A DNA stretch of 64,000 nt, from positions 35,052,501 to 35,116,500 of the forward strand of contig CM076143.1 of assembly GCA_038025085.1 (NCBI GenBank), read 5' to 3'. The position numbers and the translations under genes were made by a program. Of the stretch, positions 1 through 10,821 are shown piece after piece (the first letter of the stretch is position 1; each line of letters begins with the position of its first letter). The notes under the pieces are model-generated. The model made no database searches, was not told the DNA's origin, and saw only the letters and a program-made list of their open reading frames with translations. The DNA comes from Tetragonia tetragonoides. Lineage: Eukaryota; Streptophyta; Magnoliopsida; Caryophyllales; Aizoaceae.

Positions 1-877
1 TATACACTCATGCGAGCGGTTGCCTGTGTTACCTTATCGACGTCAGTAGCAGCTCATTTGCCCCCTAGCATGCCTTTTTGCCGCCTTTTGCCCAATTGGA
101 CGCTCCATCAGTCGAACTTCGCTCCCCTCACCTTCTTCTGCATTAGATCCATACGTGTATTCACAGGCTCGTCCCTGGGCAAGTGCAACCCGTGCGACGG
201 CACAGGGCCTCCTAAAATAAAGGCCCAATACGAGATAAGAGAAGGGCCCCAAGTAAGAAAAAAAGTTTTCTTAATAGGTCAATCAATAATTAAAAGTAAC
301 TGCTCCATTGTAATTTCCTTCAATTTCAACCCACTTCCCCAATTCCCAGTACGACTGCTACAGTTCATTCATCTCTTTCTCTCTCTACCTTCCCAAAAAA
401 GTATTCTTTCATTCATTAGTGAAATAAAATCCTTCTCATACTCTCTTCAAATATTAGTTATGTAGGAAGGAAATCGAATTTACTACTATGATGATAACCC
501 ACCCAACATAGGTTCAGATTTTGAATAATTTTCGAATTTGATATTGTTGATTGTAATTGATTGTACTGAGTTTCTAATTAGTTGATTGTATAATTTGAAA
601 TTTCTGATCAATTAAGAAAGGACGAAAGGAAATTGGTACTTTTGAGAATTTCTTATTTTGATTGAGTTTTACAATTTTGATGTTGTTAATTATAATTGGT
701 TGCATAGCTTTTGAGTTTCTAGTTAGTTTTTTGTATAATTTTGATCTTATGATAATTAAGAAAAGGGGAAAGCAAATAATTGTTCTTGGAATTGTCTCAT
801 GATTCTAGAAAATAGGAAAACAGAAAGAGACAGTATATGCTAACTCTAATAATTCTATTAGAACAATTGGAGTACTT
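1..877. other. AT-rich intergenic stretch, no supported gene
   Basis: I see no gene here. The open frame across 10-465 has no recognisable domain, low-complexity composition and an open frame on the other strand. A GC-richer patch at about 175-255 contains the words AGGGCCTCCT and GGGCCCC, and a similar AGGGCCTCCC word recurs near 1192. This could be a remnant of a DNA transposon, but I cannot assign it. Confidence 0.4.
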
Positions 878-889
878 TTCATGTTGGTA

Positions 890-1102
890 CTTTGCTCCAG
901 TTTGAGTCTTGCAATTTTAGTTTTTGCTTTAAGGAGGCTAACAATATTGCTCATAGATTAGCTAAATGGGTTGTTTCTAGTATAGGCAATGACGAGTGGG
1001 GTGTTGATGGGCTTGGTTGGATCTGTGAATTGATTATCTCGGATGTATCGGTTCTTCCCAATTAATGAAACAGCCGAGCTTTTCATTCAAAAAAAAAAAA
1101 AA
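890..1102 (+). mobile_element. 5'-truncated LINE fragment (RNase H C-terminus plus poly-A tail)
   Basis: The fragment ends in a run of A at 1089-1102 and is bounded by an exact 12-bp direct repeat, TTCATGTTGGTA, at 878-889 and 1103-1114. That is the signature of target-primed reverse transcription. Translated on the plus strand, about 925-1064 reads EANNIAHRLAKW and then WICELIISDVSVLPN before a stop. This resembles the end of the RNase H-like domain (RVT_3 type) that closes many plant L1 ORF2 proteins. Only about 210 bp are present, so this is a dead 5'-truncated insertion. The boundaries are seen directly; the family call is by motif resemblance. Confidence 0.75.
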
Positions 1103-1359
1103 TTCATGTTGGTAACTGACGTTCAATTTAATCTCCCAAATTGGTATTTTGTTTTTGGGTAACATAAGGCCTATGTTTAAGGTTTAGCACAGGGCCTCCC
1201 GTTTCACTGGGACGACCCTTTGTATGCACCAGAATCATTCACCTTTGATCTTTTGGTACTTGTACTCTGACATAAAATTATATGAGACTACCACTTGGGT
1301 TTATGTTTCAGCAGTCTCTATGCCACTTGATGCTTGAATGACTTACCCGTTTCAATCTT

Positions 1360-2049
1360 TTACAATGCCTCTGTTTCAAGCACTATCGTATTCTCACTGT
1401 AACCACTACGGTGACGTTGAAGTATTTGGCTATGACACCCGACGCACTTAGAGACACTTTGGGAGATGCCACCAAAATGATTTTGCAGTTCCATCACATT
1501 TCTGCCATTGTACAAACCTTGACCGTTATCTTTATGATATTTCAATACGCGCTCCCGAAAAGTGTTGGATTTTTTATCAGTGCCAACAACATGGTCTTTT
1601 GAAACGTTTAGCCAAGAGTTGAGCAGGGAAGTTACCTCATCTTGAGTCCACGTCTGGTATCTCTGTCTTATTCTCCTGGATGTTGGTGTCACTTGGTCGA
1701 CGAGTGATTCGTCTCTCGCAACAGATTGCTGAATAAGGGAATCATACCCGAATGTTCTCACTTGCAACTCGTGGTCCGGAGAATCGGGTAAGTTCGATAG
1801 GTTAAGATCAATGTCATAACCCCTAAAATCAGATTGGGAGTCGTCTTGTGAAAAATGACCATACAGATCTTGTGCAAATAAAAAATTATCTGACGAATGG
1901 TTAGATAGAGAGAAGTTTTGGCTAACATAATTACAAACATTTTGTGGGTTTGTAAGATTTTGTGGGTTAACCGAATTTTGGTTATGATAATCATAGGAAT
2001 TATCAAAATTTCGATTTTGAAGGTTTTGGAAATTACGATTACTAGACAT
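1360..2049 (-). pseudogene. Myb/SANT-like (trihelix-type) ORF of a PIF/Harbinger element, probably truncated
   Basis: An open frame reads on minus from an ATG at 2047-2049 (MSSNRNFQNL) to a TAA at 1360-1362, about 229 residues. The frame stays open upstream to 2154, but the MSSN start, followed by a long Asn/Gln-rich leader, fits relatives better. Residues around RRIRQRYQTWTQDEVTSLL through WLNVSKDHVVGTDKKSNTF form a Myb/SANT-like DNA-binding domain. This is the type annotated in plants as 'glutathione S-transferase T3-like' or Harbinger ORF1 proteins, which help the transposase bind element ends. The C-terminus departs from the family after the SANT domain, which suggests a frameshift or truncation. 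No DDE transposase ORF lies beside it. A diverged host trihelix gene is possible but less likely. Confidence 0.6.
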
Positions 2050-2626
2050 GTTTTGTAACAAAATTAATCTTAAACAATGTTGAAAAAAATATTTACTAGA
2101 GAAATCTGGGAATGGGTGGTTGAGATGTGAAAAATATTTACTAGATGCTGTCAAGTGTGTTATTGTTGGTGATGTGTCGTTTTTTTTTTACATGTATATA
2201 TTATTTAAAAAAAAATTTACATCAAAATTAACTGCATCTACTTTACACGTGGGAAATAATGCAATTGAAAATTGTATCAGTAGACAAACACTACTTTACA
2301 CGTGGCGTAATTTGTATGGTACAGACATTCTTGGCAATCGTGGGCAACAACAAAGCTATTGACTGTACTCGCTTAAAGTGAGTATCTCACGCTGCTGTGT
2401 TCTTTCCAGATGAAAACAAAGCACACGCACCTAATATTCTTTGGTGTAGCACCACTTTTTACTTTTCATTTCCATGGGGAACAACAATTTGGCAAGCATC
2501 TGAACTTGTTAATTAATTGGCAAGCAAGTGTATACCCATGTATTTGGCAAGGGAGAAAAATACGTCACACTGCAATGATGCCAAAATTCACTTGCCAAAT
2601 TGTAATTTGGCAAGATTAAAATACCT

Positions 2627-2641
2627 GGGTTGCAGTTGCTC
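2627..2641 (-). repeat. Possible PIF/Harbinger terminal inverted repeat end
   Basis: Read on minus, the sequence GAGCAACTGCAACCC is preceded by TTA (2642-2644 on plus is TAA). Plant PIF/Harbinger elements duplicate TTA/TAA and often begin GAGCA. It lies upstream of the Myb-like ORF, where the 5' end of that element would be. I could not find the matching left end, so the element seems truncated. Confidence 0.35.
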
Positions 2642-2647
2642 TAAGTA

Positions 2648-2908
2648 CTCCCTCAGTCCTAGACAAACGTTTAAAGTGTGCTTTATGCACAAGATTTAAT
2701 GCAAGGGGAAAAAGTTGTTAATCCATTTATAACCTTGTGTCCTAACCCCATATGAGTTCTTTTTTCTCTCTCCTACCCCACATGGGTTCCTTATTCTCAC
2801 CATTCTCTCTCCTCTTGCATAAATTCAAATGTAGGGGTACAATGGTAAAAGGTTAGTGAAACAACATGATTTAGGAACACCGTAGACATTTGTCTGGGAC
2901 GGAGGAAG
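2648..2908. mobile_element. Stowaway-like MITE
   Basis: A 261-bp non-coding element starts CTCCCTCAGTCCTAGACAAA and ends with the near-perfect inverse (…TTTGTCTGGGACGGAGGAAG). It is flanked by TA at 2646-2647 and 2909-2910. CTCCCTCCGT-type ends with TA duplication are the hallmark of Stowaway MITEs mobilised by Tc1/mariner transposases. It abuts the presumed Harbinger end at 2641. Confidence 0.9.
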
Positions 2909-2910
2909 TA

Positions 2911-3746
2911 TCTTTTAGACTTGCATACGACTTCATTTCCATTTCTCTCTCCTCCATCCACGATTGTTCATCAAAATCATATGCTCTCTCCTTCATCAAT
3001 GAATCCACCAATGAAAGTGAAGGTTTGTTTTTCGCATGCACTATCATCTTCTGCTTAAGGTATGAATTTCTCTTTTTATCTCTCCTAGGATTTAACCTAA
3101 TTGCTTTTCTCATGCAATGCTTTGATTCAAAACTCAAAGTTTTCTCAAATTCTCTCTCGTTAATTGAGTTATATTTAAAGATTCCATTATCTTATGAATT
3201 ATTTTATGTTTTTGATTATGTTTAAAAAATATAAGTTTATTGATTGTCCTTTTCGAATTTTTCTATCATTCGTTCGATAATCCTAGTTTCTTTTTTTGCG
3301 CTATTTTTCTCTCGTCACATCATTCATTGCTGGTTGCGAATGGAGTGTCGTACTCCGTTATTAGTTCTAAACCACACGTTCAGGTAATGCATTTGAATTT
3401 AGGTTTAAAATATCTGTAATTTTTCATTTCTAGGGTTCAATTTTGTATTTCCTCCGAATTTTTGTAATGTTTAATTTGTTTTTAGGTTCCTTAGGAGCAC
3501 TTAGGTTTTCAAGTATGAATAAGAAAGGATTAAATGTTGAGGTTTGAAGCTGATTTTATAGGTCAAGCTCCTACCCACTAGTATGTTTGCTCTTCAATGT
3601 CAAATCATATGAGTATTTTGCTGTAGGAAATGCTGATGAATGGTATCTAATAGTTAGCTTCCTTCTGTTTTCCTCTATTTTCGTCACTGAATCAATTTTT
3701 TTTAAATTATCTTTTTCATTTTTTACTTTTATTTTGTGCTTTCAAT
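2911..3746. other. Intergenic, no gene seen
   Basis: AT-rich sequence with short non-homologous open frames only. There are no terminal repeats or domains I can recognise. Confidence 0.4.
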
Positions 3747-5283
3747 TACGACGGGTTAATCTCGTCGCGAATGACCATGTATGAAAGGATATCCCGTCGC
3801 GAAAAGCCAATGATGACGAGATAGTCCCGTCGCCAATTACGACGGTGTCCGTTGTAAATGGTCATTCACGACGGGACCTCAAAAACCGTCGTAAAGTTCA
3901 CAAGTACCTAAATAGTGTTCATTTTCATGTTATATATGTACTCATCCGTCCTATATTTGTGTGAGTATTCTCGTTTATAATTAGATTTTACTCATTTTAT
4001 GATGAGGATCACTACTTTGGTATGTTTATGCATTTAATATGATTTTAGGATCATTTTGGAGCTCAAATATGCAATTGGAATCAAGATGGACTTTGAAGTG
4101 TCAAGAGAAGAAACAAATAAGAAAGAATTGAAATTGGAATGATAAGATATGGTAGAATCGTAAAGTCTTGGAGTCGTCAACAGTGCATGACAATGCTTCT
4201 GATACACATGATCATGTGTGTATCATGAATACATGTCAGTAGCTATGGATATTGAAGAATAGAGCAAGCACGATCATGCCTATGTTGGCACGATCATGCT
4301 CGTGTGCGATTTGTGCATAATCGATTTGTGCTATTTGAAGAACAAGTTCAAGTTTTGGGCAATTTCAGTTGAAGCATTTTGTTTACCTCTCATCTCTACT
4401 CTCTCTTCTCCCTATCCACAATTCTTTTAGTTTTTAATCCTTTAGTTTATGATTGCTATTTCTTTGAGTTTGCTCATTCATGTTTAGTTTGATTCTTCTC
4501 ATTTGCTTAGTCGTTTATTTAACCATAAGTAGCTAATTTTCTTATTCTAGGGTTGATGTAGCTTATTTGCGTTGTTTGATGTTTTGGTAAATTGATACTG
4601 GCATGTTGTTTAATCATTGCAAATAATTATTTGTTTGCTTATTGTTATTCATAATTCTTGAAAGAGGGTTTTGAATACTTGGATGGTTAGCACAAAATCG
4701 AAAGGAGAATGCTAATTGTCAGACATCGAATAATCATCTTGATTGCCTAATCATTAAAGTATATTAGAATTTCTTGTGGGCTTTGGATTGGATTTCGTTC
4801 TTCATGCTCTTGATGTTACTTGACTCCATGAGAATAGTTAGTTAAGTTTTCATTGAGTTTGCCTTTATCGCTTTGCGAGAAGGTTTAGGCTTCTTTATCC
4901 GTCCTTGCAACGATTGATATTGACATGCTAGTTAAGTTTATCTACCGCATCAAGTAATCTAGTTAAGTGAAGTTCAGCCTAGATCTTTTATCTTCCTAGA
5001 TTCTCGTAATTTTATTCGCTTTAGTTTCTTTGTTCATCAAAAAATCCAATACGAACTACTTAGCTTGTTACATATTTGAGAAAACTTAATACTTGAATAT
5101 ACTAGCTCCCTGCGGATACAATAATCTTTTATAATACTCGATAAATTCCGTGTACTTGCGAAGGCTATCAAAAGTGCAACAACGATGACACCCTTTTACA
5201 ACAGGGGGGTGACGATATATATTGTCACAAAAGAGCTTTTACAACGGGAAATCCCGTCGTAAAAGGGGTCTTTTCTAGTAGTA
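3747..5283. mobile_element. CACTA (En/Spm-type) end with subterminal repeats, split by an LTR
   Basis: The right edge reads TTTTCTAGTAGT at 5271-5282, the inverse of the usual CACTACTAGAAAA terminus with its last base changed. Inside it and again at 3747-3900 are many direct and inverted copies of a subterminal word of the type ACGACGGG/CCCGTCGT. These are transposase-binding-type arrays typical of CACTA elements. The two arrays are separated by an Athila-like LTR (about 3916-5170). I could not find the left terminus, so the element is partial and non-autonomous. Confidence 0.6.
3916..5170 (+). repeat. Athila-type gypsy LTR fragment (solo or truncated)
   Basis: The 3' part (about 4640-5170) is homologous to an inverted segment at 52053-52589, which continues into an Athila/Tat-style primer-binding site. 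Here the LTR-like sequence ends GGCTATCA at 5170 without a following PBS. The left boundary is uncertain: TG at 3916 and TG at 3928 are both candidates, and neither gives a matching 5-bp target duplication. The text around 5100-5165 resembles the U5 ends of Athila LTRs. It sits between two CACTA subterminal arrays. Confidence 0.5.
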
Positions 5284-5285
5284 AA

Positions 5286-6110
5286 ATGTAGAGAGAACCA
5301 TTAATTCAACATACTAGTGGATAAGATTACAAGAGTAAAAATTGTAGGCATAGAGTTCATTTGTAATTGAGAACTCGAGATAGTAGAACTCGGACCCGGC
5401 GAAAGAAATGAGAGGAGTAGAACTTTCAAAAGATGACCCGATCCAATCACATCCGTTTTTAGGATATTGACACATTTTTCTCAACCCGAACCCGTTTACA
5501 GCCCAGGAAAAAGAACTAAAAATTTGATTTGACCCAAAAATCAACCCGTAGGCCGTAACTGATCTGACTCGAACGCCGAATAACCTAAACCATAACCCGT
5601 TAGGTCGACTCCTTTGACAAGTCTAATAGGAGTACATCATTACTAATGAAGGGGAAGGATTGATGGAGGGGAGAGTGGGACCATAAGAGTATAAAAGTAT
5701 AGAGAACCATTAATTCAACATACTAGTGGGTAGGAGTACAACATACAATTGTAGGCATAGAGTTCATGTGCAATTGGGCACCTCTAGGCTAGTACAACTC
5801 GGACCCGGCGAAAAAATGATAGGAGTTAGAGTTGTCAAAAGCTGATCCAACCCGACACGTTTTTTTAAAATCTTAACACAAGTTCCTCGACTCGAACCCA
5901 TTTACAACCCAGGAAATTGACTAAAATTTTGATTTGACCCAAAAACAATCCGAGCCGAACTCGGAATGACCCAACCCATAACCCGCTGCATCGACCCATT
6001 TGACAAATCTAATAGGAGTACATCATAACTAATGAAGGGAAAGGAATGATGGAGGGGAAAATGAGCCATAGGAGTACAAGAGTAGAAGAGAACCATTAAT
6101 TCCACATAGT
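5286..6110. repeat. Tandem repeat, two ~411-bp units
   Basis: The segment beginning AGAGAACCATTAATTCAACA at about 5291 recurs at about 5701. The following ~400 bp (phrases such as ACTCGGACCCGGCGAAA and TAATAGGAGTACATCAT) repeat in the same order. A third start is seen at about 6093 but soon diverges. No coding potential is shared between units. Confidence 0.75.
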
Positions 6111-7060
6111 AATGAATAGGAGCAGAAAAGTACGGAGAAATTCAGATACATCAATTCAACAAATCATTAAGACGGAAAATTCATTTTCATTGTCATGGGA
6201 GTAGGAGTATAAAAACACATAGAACATCAATTCAACAATCTAATTAATAAGACGAATGCCTATCAACATTTCCATGAGTCTAGGAGTACAACAGCACGTA
6301 GAAACATCATTTCAACATACTAATAAGACAAAAGAGGTACACGCATCCAAAAATATAGAGAGTATGTTTTTACATCCCACTACTCCATGGCCTCTGCACC
6401 GCAATAAAAGTCTCATAGCTACCATCCATTAGGAACCACATGTATACAATTCATCCGTTAAAAAGTATCTCAAACGAAGTGGAATTCCATTTGCATTTCT
6501 ATTGTAGAGCTACACCACTAAAAGAGGTGAGGAAAGATCCTTTAGGAAAAAATCAGCAATGAAATAATGCATCCCAAAAATAACATTTTTAGAATAGATG
6601 TGAACGATTTGGTACCAGAAAGAGCGCCGGAGAATCACTTCATTTAAGTCAATCAATATTCAGGTGGGAAGGAGCCGAGCGAGAGCAAAGCAAGTTCGTT
6701 CCAGTGGCGGGCTGTCCTTCTGGTCCAGTTTTTCCATGGCGAGGTTTAGACGCTGCTCTCTCGCACTTCCCAATCTACGTTCAAGCTACTTTAGACTAGG
6801 TTTTGGCTCATACATGCAAACACAACAAAGAAAACCAAACAAAGAGACATAGCATAGGAGTAGATCTCCACCAATAGACCTTTGTCCTATTCTTTTTTGG
6901 CTATTGCCATATACCTCCTCCTACGTCCTGCCGAAATCGAGTCAAGATCTTTGCTCGTTCATTCCTTCTCGAGTAATATGTTCTCATACAATGTTGCTCC
7001 AATCTGACCTAGCTGACGAGCGATCCCAATTCGCAGCAGAAAACAAGACAACAATCGAGA
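6111..7060. other. Intergenic; shorter degenerate repeats, no supported gene
   Basis: About 6115-6340 carries diverged short copies of the 5' part of the preceding tandem unit (phrases such as TTCAACATACTAATAAGAC). About 6660-6850 is GC-richer and open for 62 codons but matches nothing I know. Confidence 0.4.
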
Positions 7061-7063
7061 CTT

Positions 7064-7169
<106 letters not shown>

Positions 7170-7314
7170 TTTTGAAGTATTTTTTAATTCAAATCCAATG
7201 AAGGAAGAATGATAATGTTTCAAGTTACATAACAAAAGTTATTTTATATTATAATTTGAGCATATGTTAATAGTTATATTATGTTGTATTAATTAAGTAA
7301 ATTAATGATGATGC

Positions 7315-10300
7315 TGTAGACGCCGAATTTTGACTTGGAATTATTATTACTGTTAATATTATTATTACATTTATTATTATGACTAGCAGTATCATTTCGT
7401 GCTAAATAGTACTTAGGGACCAAAATCGTAACCCAAAATTTTGATAAATTCAAGCCCAACGCCTAAGTAAATACAAGGAAGATAAGAAAGAACAACAAAA
7501 TAATTAAAAATAAAGAAATTGGTGTTGGTCCCCACCAGAAAATTTTAATTTTTTTTTTCTTTCCAATACCCCACGGTTCCCCCCCCCCCAATTTTTTACT
7601 TTTTATGTTTTATTTCTTTCCTCCTCTTCACCGCCACCTCACCTCCTCCCTTTCCTTTTCTTTTTCCTTTCTCCTTGCCTTTCTCCCCCCTCTTCACCGC
7701 CATGTGTGCCACCGCACCTCCTCCATCTTTTCCTTCTCTTTTTTCTTTTTTCTTTTTTCTTCCTTCTTCCTTCCCCTTGTGTCAAGTGTCACTCTCTCCT
7801 CCTTTCGTTTCACCACATATTTGACTAAACCCCCATATTCTCTCCCATTTTCTTTTTGTTCCCTTTCCTCTTATATCTCCTTTTTATTTTCTTTTCTCTT
7901 TTATTTTAGTTTTAGTTGTTGAAATATCTAGATTTTTTTTGTGTAAGAAAATATATAGATAATTTGTATGCAGTAATATTAACTAGAGAAAATATCTATA
8001 TATTTTGTTGTGAAAACCTTTGTTTATTCTAGATTTTTTTGGCTTTTAATTTAATTTTCTCTTTTCTATATTTCCTAACCCGAATCCCCCCACCCCATCT
8101 TGAAATTTTCTATAAAAAAACCCCTTTTTTTCCTTTGTAAAGGGCCCTTAACTCTTTTCTCTACTACTCTTTCTAAAATTGGCATTTGGTCCTTAATCTT
8201 TTTCTACTTTATCTCTCTAAAATTTCTCTCAAGTTTTTTTCTAAGTTACTTCACTTGTGTTTTAGAACTTTTTCTTTCTCATTTTCAAAACACTACTTAG
8301 TTTTCAAAACTTATTTTTCTATCTACTTAGTGCAAATTAAGGGTATTTGTAGGTAGTATTTTCGACCTTGAAAATTGAGATTTCTACTATTTCTTAAGGA
8401 TACTTCCCTTTTCCTTAATCTTTTTATTACTTCTACTTTTTTTTAAGTAATTATTTAATAACCTCACTTTTGTACTTACATTTTTGTATATTTTCGTAGA
8501 TATTGTATAAATTACTAATATACTTATAAACTGATCTTAATAATCACATTTCTCTAGTTGGACTTGGTGTAGGAGTGATCACGCATTACCCTATTTTTCA
8601 TGTGGCCAAAACTAGGAGAGTTCAAGTGCCCACGCGAACTCCTCTCCATGGGGGAACTTAGACTAAACCCATTAAATGAGTGTTTTTGCAATGAGATCCG
8701 AGCGTTGTTTGTGCAAATTGTATGATCAATATATGCATCTCTCTCTCATTCTCTTCTTGAAATTGAATATAAAATGGTCATTTGTGGATAAAAAGGCCTC
8801 AAAATTATTTTTGTGTAAAGTTGTAATAATTCAAAATTATTAAGTTTTTAGAGTAGTTTTCATTTGTAGATCTAAAAAGATCCAACGGTTAACTTTTGGT
8901 GAAACGTGTATCATATGAAATCTTGGGTCAAGACATTTCCAAAGAAAAAAAAATCACCAAGATCCACCGGCTAGACCTGACTAACGTTTGTAGATCTGTA
9001 AATAACTAATTTGTCATTGATTTTTGAGCTTAAGCTATTTCTAGATAAGTTAAAGATGATTTCAAAAGCTTTCTACAATCACCGACTTTGTTCAGTTCGG
9101 TTCACAAATGAATTTTAAATGATTTTATTGAATAACGAAGTAATGTAGAACCTCTGAAAATTTTCTTATATTTACATCTTGTAAATAACCGGCTTAATTG
9201 AACGACGCACTTAGAAGAGTGATTACTTTTTGATAATTTTTGTAGATATTCCTTAACATGTCTACTTGAATCTGTAAAGAAGAATTCAACTTTAACCAAG
9301 TAGATGTGATTATAAAATTAACTAAACGAGTAAAGATCCAGAAATGACCATGTTCACTTAAATGTAAATATTGTGGTGATTCGCACTTCCGCAATGCGAA
9401 ATAAACTTGCATTTGGACAACTTATGCCCAGTTTGGACTTTGGGATCACTCCTACTGCACTACAAGAAAACCTATTTATTGCAACGGCAAAAAAATTATC
9501 GTTGATTTTAGGCAATGATATTTATATGTCGTTGCAATATGTTGTTGCTATATATAGGATTTCATTTCCCTCCACATCGAAATAAAGGCACGGTGGGTTG
9601 ACATATTAGACCGAGCAATTGCTACAACTTGAGTCGTTGATGTAGATAATACATATTTATTATCACGACAATTATCGTGGCAGTACATAGTACATATTAA
9701 TTAGATGTGTATTAGATTTTTGACGAATTAATCAAAAGCGAGTTCAAATCTTTCAAAAATGAAGAGCAATTGGTCAATTAAGAACATTAGGACCTTTGTA
9801 TAAGAGTTTTGTTTAATTTTGTTAAATCATTTGCACTCGTGTAGAAATCTTGATAATTTTTTAAAATACTTACCTTCAAGTCGAGTTTACTCCGTATAAA
9901 TTTTAGACTTAGATCACTTGTACATAATTCCATGTAAATCAAAAATCAATGGTCTATCCAAGACTTCCAAAAGCTAATAATTCGTGAATAACTCACTACC
10001 TGTGAACTTCGTTGACTAGAGCTTCTTACTGTAGATAGAGAACTTACAATGAACTAAGTTAGATTTTGGAATCACTCAATTTGGTTGAGAAATGACCGAG
10101 TTTTGAATTATGAAACTTTTGCCCAGATTATTGTAAAAACGATTTTGTTTGATTTCATAAAAGATTTTCGTTTACTTATCAAATAAAATACGAAACTCTA
10201 CAGTTTATTTTGTAGTGTGTCCCATTAATTGTAAAAATAATTTTGAATATAATAAGTTGCATTTGGACTAATCGCTTGTTGGTTCTTTCAAACTGCTCTT

Positions 10301-10611
10301 GTGAATAATGAATTTTCCAATTAACCTTTTGTAAATAAAATAATTCTTTTGTGAACAAAATTGATTCTTTATAAATAAACTCGACTTTTGAAGACAATGA
10401 TCAACACCAAGCCGCAGAGGCACCATGTACAAGAACATGAAGTATTTTTCTCCTTTTTAGGATTTTTAGACATTTTTTGTTTTTTTTTTTTTATTGTAAT
10501 TACCAATTTGTAATTCGTTTATTCCGAGGCTTTCTTAATGCATTTGTACATTTGCATTCATATGCTTCCACCTAATAATCCAACTTGGAAAATAAAATAA
10601 AAAGAACTTCT
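7315..10611 (+). repeat. Probable long Tat-family LTR, 5' portion
   Basis: TGTAGACGCCGAATTTTGAC at 7315 is a typical start of Tat/Ogre LTRs. No coding region follows for 3.3 kb: there are only pyrimidine-rich tracts (7555-7900), T-rich tracts, and prose-like AT-rich sequence. The copia element at 10612 interrupts it. The sequence resuming at 16164 ends near 17283 with GGTGGCGACTTC, which resembles a Tat primer-binding site. Joined, this would be one LTR of about 4.4 kb, which is within the known Ogre range. The start motif is seen; the span is inferred. Confidence 0.4.
9458..9690. mobile_element. CACTA-type terminus with subterminal repeats
   Basis: The terminus CACTACAAGAAAA at 9458-9470 is followed by clustered CAACG/CGTTG words (9481-9640), as in CACTA subterminal regions. 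A partner end TTGTAGTG occurs at 10210-10217, but the flanking triplets (CTG, TGT) do not match, so I do not claim it as the other end. Confidence 0.5.
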
Positions 10612-10821
10612 TGTTGTGAAATAATTAAAGTGATAGAGAGTAGAGACTAAATGGGAGAGAGACGTCACTGTATTATTATTCGCATATGAGGGATATATAT
10701 AGTACAAGAGTGGCTAGGATTTTGCTTGTAGAGCAAGAACCCTAGTACAAGATACGCTAAGTATATAGCTACAGTATCTCTACAATATATCGTACATCCA
10801 CATAAAAGATATTTCATAACA
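10612..10821 (-). repeat. copia 3' LTR
   Basis: A 210-bp terminal direct repeat, closely matching 15952-16158. It contains the phrases CTACAGTATCTCTACAATAT and GTACAAGAGTGGCTAGG. TSD base 10611 precedes it directly. Confidence 0.9.

Noticed and set aside
10..465. 151-codon open frame at the window start
   Set aside because: No recognisable domain, compositionally simple, and overlapped by an open frame on the other strand.
7605..7922. 105-codon Phe/Ser-rich open frame
   Set aside because: It is produced by a pyrimidine tract; no domain and no start context.
9458..10217. A 760-bp CACTA element with ends CACTACAA and TTGTAGTG
   Set aside because: Only eight terminal bases match, the right end lacks TTTTCTTGTAGTG and subterminal repeats, and the flanking triplets differ.
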